In this document: positions 16,931 to 26,820 of the stretch, piece by piece | How the letters are laid out: each line of letters opens with the position of its first letter | How positions within the stretch are numbered: the first letter of the stretch is position 1 | Assembly: GCA_905216025.1 (NCBI GenBank) | Contig: CAJMSE010000012.1 | Coordinates: 37,412-101,411 of the forward strand | DNA length: 64,000 bases | Source: an uncultured bacterium | Lineage (GTDB): Bacteria; Bacteroidota; Bacteroidia; Bacteroidales; Bacteroidaceae | Reading direction: 5' to 3' | The notes under the pieces: model-generated | What the model was told of the DNA's origin: nothing | The model's database searches: none | The model's input: the letters and a program-made list of their open reading frames with translations, nothing else | Translations under genes and position numbers: made by a program

Positions 16931-18448
16931 ATGTTATCACAAGAAGACCTTAAACAGATCGCCCTCAAAGGCATGACCGAGGAGCAGATCAATACTCAGT
17001 TGAAACAGTTTGAAACCGGATTCCCGTTTCTTAAGTTGGAAGCAGCTGCAAGTATCGGGCACGGCATAGTGGCACCGGAAGCCGATGAGCGCACCAAATA
17101 CGATGAGGCATGGGAAAGCTACAAGGCTGAAGGCCGGAAGGTTGTCAAGTTTGTTCCCGCCTCGGGTGCGGCAAGCCGCATGTTCAAGGATGTTTTCTCG
17201 TTCGTAAGTGCAGACTACTCCATCCCGACAACCGACTTCGAGAAGCGCTATTTCGACAATATCTCCAAGTTCGCGTTCTACGGTGTACTCGACGAGACCT
17301 GCCGCAAGAATGAAGGCAAGGGCATCGGCGAACTCATGGCAGAAGGCAACTACAAAGCCGTGGCAGAGAACATGCTCAGCAGCAAGGGGCTGAACTACGG
17401 CCAGCTGCCGAAGGGACTGCTCCTATTCCATAAGTACGACGACGGCGTGCGCACACCGATGGAGGAGCATCTCGTGGAGGGTGCACTGTATGCGGCAAGC
17501 AACAACGAGGCACACGTGCACTTCACCGTGAGCCATGAGCACATGCCGCTGTTCAAGCAGAAGGTGGCAGAGAAAGCCGAGGTATATGCAAAGAAGTACA
17601 ACATCAGCTACGACATCACTTTCTCCGAGCAGAAATCGAGCACAGACACCGTTGCCGCGAATCCGGACAACACCCCGTTCAGAAACGACGACGGCACGCT
17701 GCTGTTCCGTCCGGGCGGCCACGGCGCACTCATCGAGAACCTGAACGAGATAGACGCCGACGTCATATTCATCAAGAACATCGACAACGTCGTGCCAGAC
17801 AGACTCAAGAAGGAGACTGTAGACTACAAGCAGGTCATCGCCGGAATACTCGTCACGCTGCAGGCCAAGGCCTTCGGATATCTGAGACTGCTCGACACCG
17901 GCAACTATACCCACGACCAGCTTGAGGAGATAATACGCTTCGTGCAGCAGGAGCTGTGCTGCCGCAACAAGGACATCAAGAACCTGGAAGACGCCGAGCT
18001 GGTGATCTACCTCCGGAAGAAGCTCAACCGCCCCATGCGCGTGTGCGGAGTGGTGAAGAATGTGGGCGAGCCTGGCGGCGGACCGTTCCTCACTTACAAC
18101 CAGGACGGCACGGTAAGCCTTCAGATATTGGAAAGCAGCCAGATAGACAAGAACAACCGGGAGTACATGGAAATGTTTACCAAGGGCACGCATTTCAACC
18201 CTGTAGACCTCGTCTGCGCCGTGAAGGACTATACCGGCAAGCCGTTCAACCTGCCCGACTTCGTCGACCGTACCACCGGATTCATCAGCAGCAAGAGCAA
18301 GGGCGGCAAGGAGCTGAAAGCCCTCGAGCTGCCCGGACTGTGGAACGGAGCTATGAGCGACTGGAACACGATATTCGTTGAAGTGCCCCTCGGCACGTTC
18401 AACCCAGTGAAGACGGTCAACGACCTGCTGCGCGAACAGCATCAGTAA
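16931..18448 (+). CDS. DUF4301 domain protein
   Basis: 505 residues, matching the full length of the DUF4301 family of Bacteroidetes. It is soluble, without signal peptide or membrane segments. Recognisable parts are KFVPASGAASRMFKDVFSF near residue 75, LFRPGGHGALIENLNEID near 255, and VFIKNIDNVVP near 280. The GASG-type loop, the GGHGA loop and IDNVVP resemble nucleotide-sugar pyrophosphorylase (UDPGP-like) layouts, so a nucleotidyltransferase-like activity is possible; this is inference. Monocistronic, followed by nearly 500 bp without a gene. Confidence 0.87.
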   Translation: MLSQEDLKQIALKGMTEEQINTQLKQFETGFPFLKLEAAASIGHGIVAPEADERTKYDEAWESYKAEGRKVVKFVPASGAASRMFKDVFSFVSADYSIPTTDFEKRYFDNISKFAFYGVLDETCRKNEGKGIGELMAEGNYKAVAENMLSSKGLNYGQLPKGLLLFHKYDDGVRTPMEEHLVEGALYAASNNEAHVHFTVSHEHMPLFKQKVAEKAEVYAKKYNISYDITFSEQKSSTDTVAANPDNTPFRNDDGTLLFRPGGHGALIENLNEIDADVIFIKNIDNVVPDRLKKETVDYKQVIAGILVTLQAKAFGYLRLLDTGNYTHDQLEEIIRFVQQELCCRNKDIKNLEDAELVIYLRKKLNRPMRVCGVVKNVGEPGGGPFLTYNQDGTVSLQILESSQIDKNNREYMEMFTKGTHFNPVDLVCAVKDYTGKPFNLPDFVDRTTGFISSKSKGGKELKALELPGLWNGAMSDWNTIFVEVPLGTFNPVKTVNDLLREQHQ

Positions 18449-18939
18449 GAGACATCCCCACAAGGGATATAACTTTTATATACCATCTGCATAACATCAT
18501 GTAACACATGAATTTATGCAGGTGGCATTATTCTTTTTCTTCATTCCACTATCCGCTCGGTTACAGTGCATGTTCCACCATACTTTCCGCCAGCTCTCAA
18601 AAACGTTTGGCGCAGCCCTCAAAAACTCTTTTGATAGCTGGCACAAACACGTTTGAAAGAAGGCACGACACATCAGCGGACAACCCGTCACACCATCAAA
18701 GCGCCTCCACCGCATCATCAGAACGGCCCCGTTGCACCATCACCGGCAACTGCTGTCAGAGCCGTCAACGCATACTCCGGCTGCACCTGAAAAGCCGCTA
18801 CATACCAGCTTTCACCTCCCAAAACAATGCCGACAGACCCTTTTCACGTCAAATAAAACTATATTTAACCCCAATTTGTTTCTTTCTTTTCCGTTTTTAC
18901 ATTGATATTTAGTAACTTTGCAGTCCGATTTACATAATT
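18449..18939. other. Intergenic region before lon, with an inverted repeat
   Basis: This 490-bp gap has no convincing gene. It holds an inverted repeat of 14-bp arms with one mismatch (18589-18602 with 18629-18642) around a 26-nt loop, and several copies of the short string CTCAAAAA. The last 80 bp are AT-rich and contain the lon promoter. The 404-bp plus-strand frame here has no family resemblance and a composition unlike neighbouring genes. Confidence 0.5.
18913..18920 (+). promoter_or_regulatory. -7 box (TAACTTTG) for the lon operon
   Basis: TAACTTTG lies 19 bp before the lon ATG. No good -33 box is seen at the normal distance and no CIRCE-type heat-shock inverted repeat is present. Confidence 0.6.
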
Positions 18940-21390
18940 ATGGACAACAAGCAAAACAACAAAGCATTCTCAATGATTGCAGACATTGAGGGCGACTTCT
19001 GCGATTTATCAAATATCAACATGCCTGAGACCATGCCCATTCTGGCCGTCAGGAACCTCGTGCTTTTCCCAGGCGTCGTATCTCCGATACTCATCGGACG
19101 CGAATCGAGCATGACACTCGTGAAAAGAGCCGAGAAATCGGGCGCGCTGATAGGCATAGTATGCCAGCGGGACCCCGAAGTGGACGAGCCGGGAAAGAAC
19201 GATCTGTACGAGTTCGGCGTCTTTGCAAAGATTGTCAAGATACTGACGCTGCCCAACAACAACATCACAGCCATCATACAGGGCCTCGGCAGACTGAAGC
19301 TGAACAGCATACAGCGCCGGAAGCCCTATCTCACAGGAAAGGTCGAGGCCGCTCCCGAGATTTTCCCATCTGACAAGGACAAGGAGTTTGCCGCTGCAAT
19401 GGAAGACCTCCGCAGCACAACGGCCGAGTACGTGAAAATCAACGACGACATACCTGAAGAGGCCACGTTCGCCATCCGCAACGTCAACAACGACATGATG
19501 GCCCTCAACTTCATCTGCTCGAACATGCTGCCATCCATCGTGGAAAAGATGGAACTGCTGACGATGGACTCCATAAAGGGCAGGCTGTTCAACGCATTGA
19601 GGATTATAAACAGGGAACTCTCGCTGCAGAGCCTGAAGCAGGAGATACGCAACAGAACGCGCGATGACATCGATGAACAGCAGAAAAACTATTTCCTTCA
19701 GCAGCAGATAAAGAACATACAGGCCGAGATAGGTAACGGAGAGAGCTCGCCCGAAAAGCGTGAACTGCTCGACAAGGCCCAGACAAAGAACTGGTCGGAC
19801 GAAACAGCAAGCATTTTCTATAAGGAAACAGAGAAGCTCGACCAGCTGAACCCGCAGAGCCCGGAATATAACGTGCAGCTGACCTATCTGCAGACGTTCG
19901 TGGCACTGCCGTGGAACGAGTATACCAAGGACGACATGAACATCGGCCGGGCACGCCGTATCCTTGACAAAGACCACTACGGCATGGAGAAGGTGAAGGA
20001 GAGAATACTCGAATACATCGCAATCCTCAGTCTGCGCGGCGACCTGAAATCGCCCATCCTCTGCCTATATGGTCCTCCTGGTGTCGGCAAGACGAGCCTC
20101 GGCAAGAGCATTGCCGCCGCCATGAACCGCAAGTATGTGCGCGTGTCCCTCGGCGGATTGCACGATGAGGCAGAAATCCGCGGGCACCGCCGGACATATA
20201 TCGGCGCCATGCCGGGCCGCATAATAAAGAACGTACAGAAAGCCGGCTCGTCGAATCCGGTGTTCATTCTCGATGAAATCGACAAGATAACGCAGAACAC
20301 CGTCAACGGCGACCCTGCGTCGGCACTGCTCGAAGTGCTCGACCCGGAACAGAACTCGGCTTTCCATGACAACTATCTCGACGTCGACTTCGACCTGTCA
20401 AAGATTCTCTTCATCGCCACGGCGAACGACCTCAACACCATTCCGAGGCCGCTGCTCGACCGCATGGAGATTATCGAAGTGAGCGGCTACATCACTGAAG
20501 AGAAGACCGAGATTGCCCGCCGCCACCTCATACCGAAAGAAAAGGACAACACCGGACTCAAGGACGAGAAGCAGCTGACCTTCAGCAAGAAGGCCATAGA
20601 GAAGATTATAGAGCAATATACGCGCGAAAGCGGTGTGCGCCAGCTTGAGAAGCAGGTGAACAAGGCCCTGCGCAAGCTCGCCTTTGCCAAGGCCGAGAAC
20701 GAGGTGCTGCCCTACACCAAGATTACTCCGGAACTGATAGAGACCCTGCTGGGCAAGCCGCCATACTATCGCGACATATATCAGGGCAACTCATACGCAG
20801 GCGTCGTGACCGGTCTTGCATGGACGAGCGTGGGCGGTGAGATACTGTTCATCGAGACGAGCCTGAGCAAGGGAAAGGGCTCGAAACTGACGCTGACCGG
20901 AAACCTCGGAGACGTGATGAAGGAGTCGGCCGTGCTCGCATTGGAGTATGTCAAGGCACATGCTGACAAGCTCAACATCGACTACAGGATTTTCGACAAC
21001 TGGAACATGCACATCCATGTGCCGGAGGGCGCCACTCCGAAGGACGGACCGTCTGCCGGAATAACCATCGCGACGTCCATTGCATCGGCACTGACGCAGC
21101 GCAAGGTCAGAAGAAACACTGCAATGACAGGCGAGATAACACTGAGAGGCAAGGTGTTACCCGTGGGAGGCATCAAAGAGAAAATACTGGCGGCCAAGCG
21201 TGCCGGCATAACGGACATACTGATGTGCCGCGAAAACAAGAAAGACATCGACGAAATACCTGAGATATACCTGCATGGCGTCAGCTTCCACTATGTGGAG
21301 AACGTGCAGGACGTATGGGACTATGCCCTCACCGATGAAATCGTGGATAATCCGCTGGTATTCACTATTGACGAAGACAAGAAAGAATGA
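18940..21390 (+). CDS. lon: ATP-dependent protease Lon
   Basis: 816 residues of LonA. The N-terminal substrate domain (MPILAVRNLVLFPGVVSP near residue 30) is followed by a coiled helical part, an AAA+ module with Walker A GPPGVGKTSLG near 378 and Walker B PVFILDEIDKI near 443, then the Ser-Lys protease domain: Ser705 in PKDGPSAG and Lys about 748 in GGIKEK. It degrades misfolded and regulatory proteins in the cytoplasm. Its stop overlaps the tgt start by 4 bp, making it first in lon-tgt-lptF/G-DEAD helicase. Confidence 0.97.
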   Translation: MDNKQNNKAFSMIADIEGDFCDLSNINMPETMPILAVRNLVLFPGVVSPILIGRESSMTLVKRAEKSGALIGIVCQRDPEVDEPGKNDLYEFGVFAKIVKILTLPNNNITAIIQGLGRLKLNSIQRRKPYLTGKVEAAPEIFPSDKDKEFAAAMEDLRSTTAEYVKINDDIPEEATFAIRNVNNDMMALNFICSNMLPSIVEKMELLTMDSIKGRLFNALRIINRELSLQSLKQEIRNRTRDDIDEQQKNYFLQQQIKNIQAEIGNGESSPEKRELLDKAQTKNWSDETASIFYKETEKLDQLNPQSPEYNVQLTYLQTFVALPWNEYTKDDMNIGRARRILDKDHYGMEKVKERILEYIAILSLRGDLKSPILCLYGPPGVGKTSLGKSIAAAMNRKYVRVSLGGLHDEAEIRGHRRTYIGAMPGRIIKNVQKAGSSNPVFILDEIDKITQNTVNGDPASALLEVLDPEQNSAFHDNYLDVDFDLSKILFIATANDLNTIPRPLLDRMEIIEVSGYITEEKTEIARRHLIPKEKDNTGLKDEKQLTFSKKAIEKIIEQYTRESGVRQLEKQVNKALRKLAFAKAENEVLPYTKITPELIETLLGKPPYYRDIYQGNSYAGVVTGLAWTSVGGEILFIETSLSKGKGSKLTLTGNLGDVMKESAVLALEYVKAHADKLNIDYRIFDNWNMHIHVPEGATPKDGPSAGITIATSIASALTQRKVRRNTAMTGEITLRGKVLPVGGIKEKILAAKRAGITDILMCRENKKDIDEIPEIYLHGVSFHYVENVQDVWDYALTDEIVDNPLVFTIDEDKKE

Positions 21391-22514
21391 AATTCGAACT
21401 GCAACATACCGATCCGGCATCCGATGCACGCACAGGTCTGATAACGACGGCACACGGACAGATAAAGACACCTATATTCATGCCCGTGGGCACATGCGGC
21501 AGCGTGAAGGGAGTGCATTTCAACGAACTGCGCGAGCAGGTCAAGGCCCAGATAATTCTCGGTAACACCTATCATCTCTATCTCCGACCCGGACTCGACA
21601 CGCTGAAGGCTGCCGGCGGACTGCACCGGTTCATAGGCTGGGAGCGCCCGATACTGACCGACTCGGGAGGCTTTCAGGTGTTCTCGCTCACCGGAATAAG
21701 GAAGCTGCGCGAGGACGGATGCGAGTTCAGGTCGCACATCGACGGCTCAAAGCATTTCTTCACCCCCGAGAACGTCATGGACACGGAACGCATTATCGGT
21801 GCCGACATCATGATGGCATTCGACGAATGCCCGCCGGGACAGAGCGACTACGGCTATGCCAAGAAGAGCCTGGCACTGACACAGCGCTGGCTCGACAGAT
21901 GCATAAAGCGCTTCAACGAGACCGGACCGCTTTACGGCCATGAGCAGACGCTCTTCCCAATCGTACAGGGGTGTACGTTCAAGGAACTCAGACGCGAGGC
22001 GGCGAAGTTCATCGCCGACAAAGGGGCCGACGGAAATGCCATCGGCGGACTGGCCGTGGGCGAGCCTACGGAAATCATGTATGAGATGATCGAGACCGTC
22101 AACGAGATTCTGCCGAAGGACAAGCCGCGCTATCTCATGGGCGTGGGCACCCCGCAGAATATCCTCGAAGCCATCGAGCGCGGCGTTGACATGTTCGACT
22201 GCGTCATGCCGACACGTAACGGCCGCAACGCGATGCTCTTCACATACAACGGAACGATGAACATGCGTAACAAGAAGTGGGAAAACGACTTCTCGCCGAT
22301 AGACGAGACGGGATGCGAGACAGACCAAATCTACACCAAGGCATATCTCCATCACCTGTTCAAGGCGCAGGAACTTCTCGCCATGCAGATAGCAAGCATA
22401 CACAACCTGGCTTTCTATCTCCGTCTCGTCACCGACGCGAGGGAGCATATCAAGCAGGGAGACTTCGTGGCATGGAAGCGCAGCGTGATTGACAATCTCG
22501 GCAGGAGAGTTTAG
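21387..22514 (+). CDS. tgt: tRNA-guanine transglycosylase
   Basis: 375 residues. Tgt swaps G34 for preQ1 in GUN-anticodon tRNAs on the way to queuosine. Substrate and catalytic parts are present: LTDSGGFQVFSL near residue 90, MAFDECPPG near 145, IGGLAVGEP near 220 and FDCVMPTRNGRNA near 270. The usual zinc site CxCxxC...H is degraded: the matching stretch reads ETGCETDQIYTKAYLHH, keeping one Cys, with the later His in IASIHNL. Whether this copy still binds zinc is unclear; the lineage may use a different structural solution. Translation is probably coupled to lon through the ATGA overlap. Confidence 0.93.
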   Translation: MKFELQHTDPASDARTGLITTAHGQIKTPIFMPVGTCGSVKGVHFNELREQVKAQIILGNTYHLYLRPGLDTLKAAGGLHRFIGWERPILTDSGGFQVFSLTGIRKLREDGCEFRSHIDGSKHFFTPENVMDTERIIGADIMMAFDECPPGQSDYGYAKKSLALTQRWLDRCIKRFNETGPLYGHEQTLFPIVQGCTFKELRREAAKFIADKGADGNAIGGLAVGEPTEIMYEMIETVNEILPKDKPRYLMGVGTPQNILEAIERGVDMFDCVMPTRNGRNAMLFTYNGTMNMRNKKWENDFSPIDETGCETDQIYTKAYLHHLFKAQELLAMQIASIHNLAFYLRLVTDAREHIKQGDFVAWKRSVIDNLGRRV

Positions 22515-22526
22515 AATAGAGGATAT

Positions 22527-23735
22527 ATGGAATATTATAAAATAAGGAAAAGGCATAAGACACTGCACCGCCTCCGTGCCGTCAGGCGCAGGATGGACAG
22601 TTGCGGCGCGGCCATGCACCGGCTCGGGGTTTTCAATCCGCTGAGATACGTGAAGCGGATGGACAGATATATAATAGGTAAGTTCATCGGAACGTATATC
22701 TATGCCATCGTGCTTATCATTTCCATATCCATCGTCTTCGACGTCAACGAGAACCTGGCGAAGTTCACCGTCTACCACGCGCCCTTGCGGGCGATAGTCT
22801 TTGACTATTATGCCAACTTCGTGCCGTACTTCGCCAACCTCTTCAGTCCGCTCTTCGTGTTCATCGCCGTGATATTCTTCACATCGAAACTGGCCGGCAA
22901 CTCCGAAATCATCGCCATGCTGGCATGCGGCATGAGCTTCAAGCGGCTGATGCGCCCGTACATGATATCGGCAGCCATGATATCGGTGCTGAACTTCTAT
23001 CTCGGCTCATACATCATACCGAAAGGCACCGTGATAAGGCATAACTTCGAGTCACAATACAAGAACAACAAGAAGACGACGTCGGCCAGCAACGTGCAGC
23101 TGCAGGTCGGGAACGGCATCATAGCATGCATATCGCAGTATGACGACAAGTCAAAGACTGGCTACGGCTTCTTCCTCGACAAGTTCGAGAACAAGAAACT
23201 GGTGAGCCACATGACGGCAAACGTAATCAAATACGACACTATATCCGACTCACGCTATCACTGGAAGGTGATAAACTACAAGATACGCACGCTCAAGGGC
23301 ATGCGCGAGCATATCACCTCGGGATTCGAGATGGATACGGTGATAATGATGGAACCGATGGACCTCATATTCAACAAGGGACAGCAGGAAACGCTCACGA
23401 GTCCGGAACTGAAGCGGTACATATCGAAGCAGAAAGACCGCGGCTCCGGAAACGTCGTGCAGTATGAGGTGGAATACCACAAAAGGATAGCCACGTGCTT
23501 CGCGTCGTTCATCCTCACCATCATCGGAGCAAGCCTGAGCGCACGCAAGCGCAAGGGAGGCATGGGCCTGTATCTCGGCATCGGCATGGTGCTCAGCTTC
23601 TCGTACATCCTTCTCCAGGCCGTAAGCTCCACATTCGCAATAAACGCTAACACACCACCCATGCTCGCAGCATGGATTCCAAACCTGCTATACTTCGTGA
23701 TAGCATATTTCTGTTATAAAAAAGCACCAAACTGA
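22527..23735 (+). CDS. LptF/LptG (YjgP/YjgQ) family permease
   Basis: Up to 402 residues with six membrane segments in the usual 3+3 arrangement around a periplasmic beta-jellyroll; this family moves lipopolysaccharide from the inner membrane to the Lpt bridge. The core begins MDRYIIGKFIGTYIYAIVL. The first 40 or so residues are very basic and unlike the family, so translation may really begin at GTG 22650 or ATG 22659. The stop overlaps the helicase start by one base. LptF and LptG cannot be told apart with confidence here. Confidence 0.88.
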   Translation: MEYYKIRKRHKTLHRLRAVRRRMDSCGAAMHRLGVFNPLRYVKRMDRYIIGKFIGTYIYAIVLIISISIVFDVNENLAKFTVYHAPLRAIVFDYYANFVPYFANLFSPLFVFIAVIFFTSKLAGNSEIIAMLACGMSFKRLMRPYMISAAMISVLNFYLGSYIIPKGTVIRHNFESQYKNNKKTTSASNVQLQVGNGIIACISQYDDKSKTGYGFFLDKFENKKLVSHMTANVIKYDTISDSRYHWKVINYKIRTLKGMREHITSGFEMDTVIMMEPMDLIFNKGQQETLTSPELKRYISKQKDRGSGNVVQYEVEYHKRIATCFASFILTIIGASLSARKRKGGMGLYLGIGMVLSFSYILLQAVSSTFAINANTPPMLAAWIPNLLYFVIAYFCYKKAPN

Positions 23736-25135
23736 TGAAATTTGAAGAAACATATCTGAACGACAACATCCTCGACGCATTGTACGACATGCGCTTCGAG
23801 GAGTGCACCCCGATACAGGAGAAGTGCATACCTGAGATACTCGACTACCGCGACATCATAGGCGTGGCACAGACCGGAACGGGCAAGACGGCGGCCTATC
23901 TGCTGCCGATACTGAGCATGCTCGACGACGGAGGCTACCCCGCCGAGACGATAAACTGCATCATCATGTCGCCCACGCGCGAGCTGGCACAGCAGATCGA
24001 CCAGGCCATGCAGGGCTTCGGCTACTATCTCGACGGCATCAGCAGCGTGGCCGTATACGGCGGAAACGACGGCAACCGCTACGACCAGGAGATGAAGAGC
24101 CTCCGCATGGGAGCCGACGTGGTGATTGCCACGCCCGGACGCCTGCTCAGCCACATACGCATGGGCAACATAGACCTCAGCAAGGTGAGCTTCTTCGTGC
24201 TCGACGAGGCTGACCGCATGCTCGACATGGGATTCAGCGACGACATCATGCAGATAGCATCCAAACTGCCGAAAGACAGGCAGACCATCATGTTCTCGGC
24301 CACGATGCCCGACAAGATACAGCAACTGGCACGGTCGATACTCAACGATCCCGTCGAGATTAAGATTGCGGTGAGCAAGCCGGCCGAGAAGATAAAGCAG
24401 TCGGCATACGTCTGCTACGACGCACAGAAGATAAAGATAATCAAGCATCTCTTCGCCACCGACCAGCTGAAGCGCGTCATCATCTTCTCGGGAAAGAAGG
24501 ATAAGGTGAAGGATATAGCCCGGGAGCTGCGCCAGCAGAAAATAAACTGCTGCCAGATGCACAGCGATCTCACCCAGCAGGAGCGCGACGAGGTGATGTA
24601 TAAGTTCAAGGCGGGAATGAAAGACGTGCTCGTGGCAACCGACATCGTTGCCCGCGGAATAGACATCGACGACATACAGATGGTCATCAACTACGACGTG
24701 CCTCACGATGCTGAGGACTACGTGCACCGCATAGGCCGCACGGCACGTGCCGACCGCGACGGCGTAGCCATCACTTTCGTCAACGACAAGGAGATATACA
24801 AGTTCCAGCAGATAGAGAAGTTCCTCGAGAAGGAGGTGGAGAAGAATCCCCTACCCGACGGCATCGGCACCGGACCGGAGTACAAGGCCGACGGCCGCAA
24901 GTCGCAAGGCAGCGGCACGCGCCGCCACGGAAAGAGCGGACGCCGTGGAAACGGACGTGGACGGAGCAGGAGCGGCAGCGGAAAAGACGCCGCAGGCAAA
25001 GCCGACAGCACCGCAGCACAGACCATAGTCACGCCTGCCGAAGGAAACGAGGCAACGGCCGGCACTAAAGAGGGCCGCAAAAGGAAGCGCGGCGGCAGAC
25101 GCCACGGCCGCGGCAGAAAGAAGCCGGAAGAATAA
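23735..25135 (+). CDS. DEAD-box RNA helicase
   Basis: 466 residues. Helicase motifs run in order: Q-motif CTPIQ near residue 25, motif I AQTGTGKTAAY near 46, PTRELAQ, motif II VLDEADRMLD near 153, motif III FSATMP, and motifs V-VI ATDIVARGIDIDD and HRIGRTAR. After about residue 375 comes a long Arg/Lys/Gly-rich tail (GRRGNGRGRSRSGSG), typical of RhlE/DeaD-like helicases that bind structured RNA or ribosomes. It ends the lon operon; the tail is unusually rich in Gly-Arg and was probably expanded by short repeats. Confidence 0.94.
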   Translation: MKFEETYLNDNILDALYDMRFEECTPIQEKCIPEILDYRDIIGVAQTGTGKTAAYLLPILSMLDDGGYPAETINCIIMSPTRELAQQIDQAMQGFGYYLDGISSVAVYGGNDGNRYDQEMKSLRMGADVVIATPGRLLSHIRMGNIDLSKVSFFVLDEADRMLDMGFSDDIMQIASKLPKDRQTIMFSATMPDKIQQLARSILNDPVEIKIAVSKPAEKIKQSAYVCYDAQKIKIIKHLFATDQLKRVIIFSGKKDKVKDIARELRQQKINCCQMHSDLTQQERDEVMYKFKAGMKDVLVATDIVARGIDIDDIQMVINYDVPHDAEDYVHRIGRTARADRDGVAITFVNDKEIYKFQQIEKFLEKEVEKNPLPDGIGTGPEYKADGRKSQGSGTRRHGKSGRRGNGRGRSRSGSGKDAAGKADSTAAQTIVTPAEGNEATAGTKEGRKRKRGGRRHGRGRKKPEE

Positions 25136-25153
25136 GAACGGATTATGAAGAGG

Positions 25154-25190
25154 TTTCATTACCCCTCGCCTTTCAGCCGGGGTAATGAAA
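25154..25190. terminator. Perfect 12-bp inverted repeat at the helicase/TRIC convergence
   Basis: Arms 25154-25165 and 25179-25190 (tttcattacccc / ggggtaatgaaa) are perfect, with a 13-nt loop. It overlaps the 3' end of the TRIC channel gene. It is placed as a bidirectional terminator, although neither side has a long T-tract. Confidence 0.6.
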
Positions 25191-25788
25191 TATGATACTT
25201 GACGGCTACGAAACGTATCGTAGACGTTATGAGGAAACTGGCTGTCACGGTAATCTCTATCGGGCAGCCAATTTCTGTAAGCCCCCAATAGGCGATGCCT
25301 CCGAGCAGGCAGGCCATGGCATATATCTCCTTACGGAATATGACGGGCTCGTTGTTAAGCAACACATCGCGTATGACGCCGCCCGCGGCACCCGTTATGC
25401 AGCCCATTATTATGGCCACCCAGAACGGCTGTCCGAAGGCTTGGCTTTTCTGTATGCCCGATATCGTGAACAGGGCGAGGCCGAAGGTGTCGAACACAAA
25501 CCAGGCATTGTTCAGCTTCTCGATATGCTTCGAGAACACTATTACCACGCCGAGTGCGAGCGCCGTACATATCATATATATGGGGTCGGTCATCCAGAAC
25601 GGCGTCGTGCCGAGCATGAGGTCGCGTATCGTGCCTCCGCCGATGGCAACGGCGATGCCGCACACGTATCCACCGAACCAGTCGAAATGCTTTGCCGCGG
25701 CATGCCTTATGCCGGATATGGCAAAGGCAAACGTGCCGAGGAACTCTATTATATAAGGTATGGTCGAGAAGGCTATCTCGTCGTTCAT
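25159..25788 (-). CDS. TRIC-type cation channel family protein (UPF0126)
   Basis: 209 residues with six to seven membrane segments and the internal duplication of bacterial trimeric intracellular cation channel proteins: FAFAISGIRHAAAKHFDWFG in the first half and ALFTISGIQKSQAFGQ in the second. The glycine-rich GGGTIRDLMLG and GGVIRDVLL motifs recur. Prokaryotic members conduct K+ in vitro; other members have been proposed to carry amino acids. The start overlaps the dehydrogenase stop by 4 bp. Confidence 0.9.
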   Translation of the reverse strand: MNDEIAFSTIPYIIEFLGTFAFAISGIRHAAAKHFDWFGGYVCGIAVAIGGGTIRDLMLGTTPFWMTDPIYMICTALALGVVIVFSKHIEKLNNAWFVFDTFGLALFTISGIQKSQAFGQPFWVAIIMGCITGAAGGVIRDVLLNNEPVIFRKEIYAMACLLGGIAYWGLTEIGCPIEITVTASFLITSTIRFVAVKYHISLPRLKGEG

Positions 25789-26759
25789 CTGCTCACAACA
25801 TTTACGGGATTATCATTCATGAACGCGGCAATGTTGCCGGCCGCTGTGTTCAGCAGGCGTACGCGTGCCTCGTAGGTTGCCCATGCTATGTGGGGAGTGA
25901 TGAATGCGTTTGGAGCGCCGAACAGAGGATTGTCTGCCGACGGCGGTTCGGAGCACATCACATCAGCTCCGTATGCGGCAAGATGGCCGCTCTTGAGTGC
26001 CTCGGCCACATCGCTCTCGTTCACGAGCGGGCCCCGGCCGGTGTTTATCAGTATCGCGCCGTGCTTCATCTTTGCGATGGAATCGCGGTTAATCATCTCG
26101 CGTGTGGCTTCTGTCAGCGGGCAATGAAGAGTCAGGATGTCGCTCGCAGAGAGCAGACCGTCGAGCGTGGTCTTCTGTATCCCCTGCGGAAGCGATGCCG
26201 AATTGCGGCTCGTGAAGGCGAAGACATCCATTCCGAACGCATGGGCTATCTGTGCGACGCGCAGCCCGATATTGCCGAGTCCGACGATGCCGATGGTCTT
26301 TCCCGAAATCTCGGGCAGCGGCGTGTCCCAATAGCAGAAATCGGCGTTGCCGCTCCAGCGGCCTTCCCTGTTCTGCGCGGCATAGTGGCCGATGCGGTTT
26401 GTGATGTTGAGAATGTGGGCGAATGTCATCTGCGCCACGCTGTCCGTACTGTATGCAGGGATGTTGGTGACGGTGATGCCGCGCCTTGCGGCCGCTTCAA
26501 CGTCAACGACGTTATATCCCGTGGCAAGCACGCCTATGTATTTCAGGTCCGGAAGTTCAGCCATGACGCTGTCGTCGATGACAACTTTATTTGTCAGTAT
26601 GATGGCTGCACCGGCCGACCGGCTGACGACGTCTGCCCTGTCTGTCCGCGGATAGACCGTGAGATTACCGAGACGCTCCAGCGCATCCCATGAGAGGTCG
26701 CCGGGATTGAGCCCGTATCCGTCCAATACGACGATATTGATATCTTGCCTTTGAGTCAT
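25785..26759 (-). CDS. D-2-hydroxyacid dehydrogenase (NAD-dependent)
   Basis: About 324 residues of the D-isomer-specific dehydrogenase family, which reduce 2-keto acids such as glyoxylate, hydroxypyruvate or pyruvate. The Rossmann loop is VGLGNIGLRVAQIA near residue 156; the catalytic Arg is in NTGRGPLV, the Glu follows in MCSEPPS and the His is in TPHIAWAT. It resembles glycerate/hydroxypyruvate reductases more than D-lactate dehydrogenases. Start chosen at MTQRQDINIVVLDGYG. It lies 61 bp after rarA and overlaps the channel gene. Confidence 0.88.
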   Translation of the reverse strand: MTQRQDINIVVLDGYGLNPGDLSWDALERLGNLTVYPRTDRADVVSRSAGAAIILTNKVVIDDSVMAELPDLKYIGVLATGYNVVDVEAAARRGITVTNIPAYSTDSVAQMTFAHILNITNRIGHYAAQNREGRWSGNADFCYWDTPLPEISGKTIGIVGLGNIGLRVAQIAHAFGMDVFAFTSRNSASLPQGIQKTTLDGLLSASDILTLHCPLTEATREMINRDSIAKMKHGAILINTGRGPLVNESDVAEALKSGHLAAYGADVMCSEPPSADNPLFGAPNAFITPHIAWATYEARVRLLNTAAGNIAAFMNDNPVNVVSR

Positions 26760-26820
26760 GTTTTCTGTCTTATAGATGTTTATGTAATGTCTTATATCTC
26801 CTTTACTGCGATTTATAATG

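Noticed and set aside
17423..18463. 346-codon minus-strand frame opposite the DUF4301 gene
   Set aside because: Antisense shadow; the plus-strand gene is full length and family-matched.
18508..18912. 134-codon plus-strand frame before lon
   Set aside because: Unusual Ser/Thr/Arg composition, spans an inverted repeat and the lon promoter region, no recognisable family.
23714..24727. 337-codon minus-strand frame opposite the DEAD helicase
   Set aside because: Antisense to intact helicase motifs; composition dominated by His, Val and Leu.
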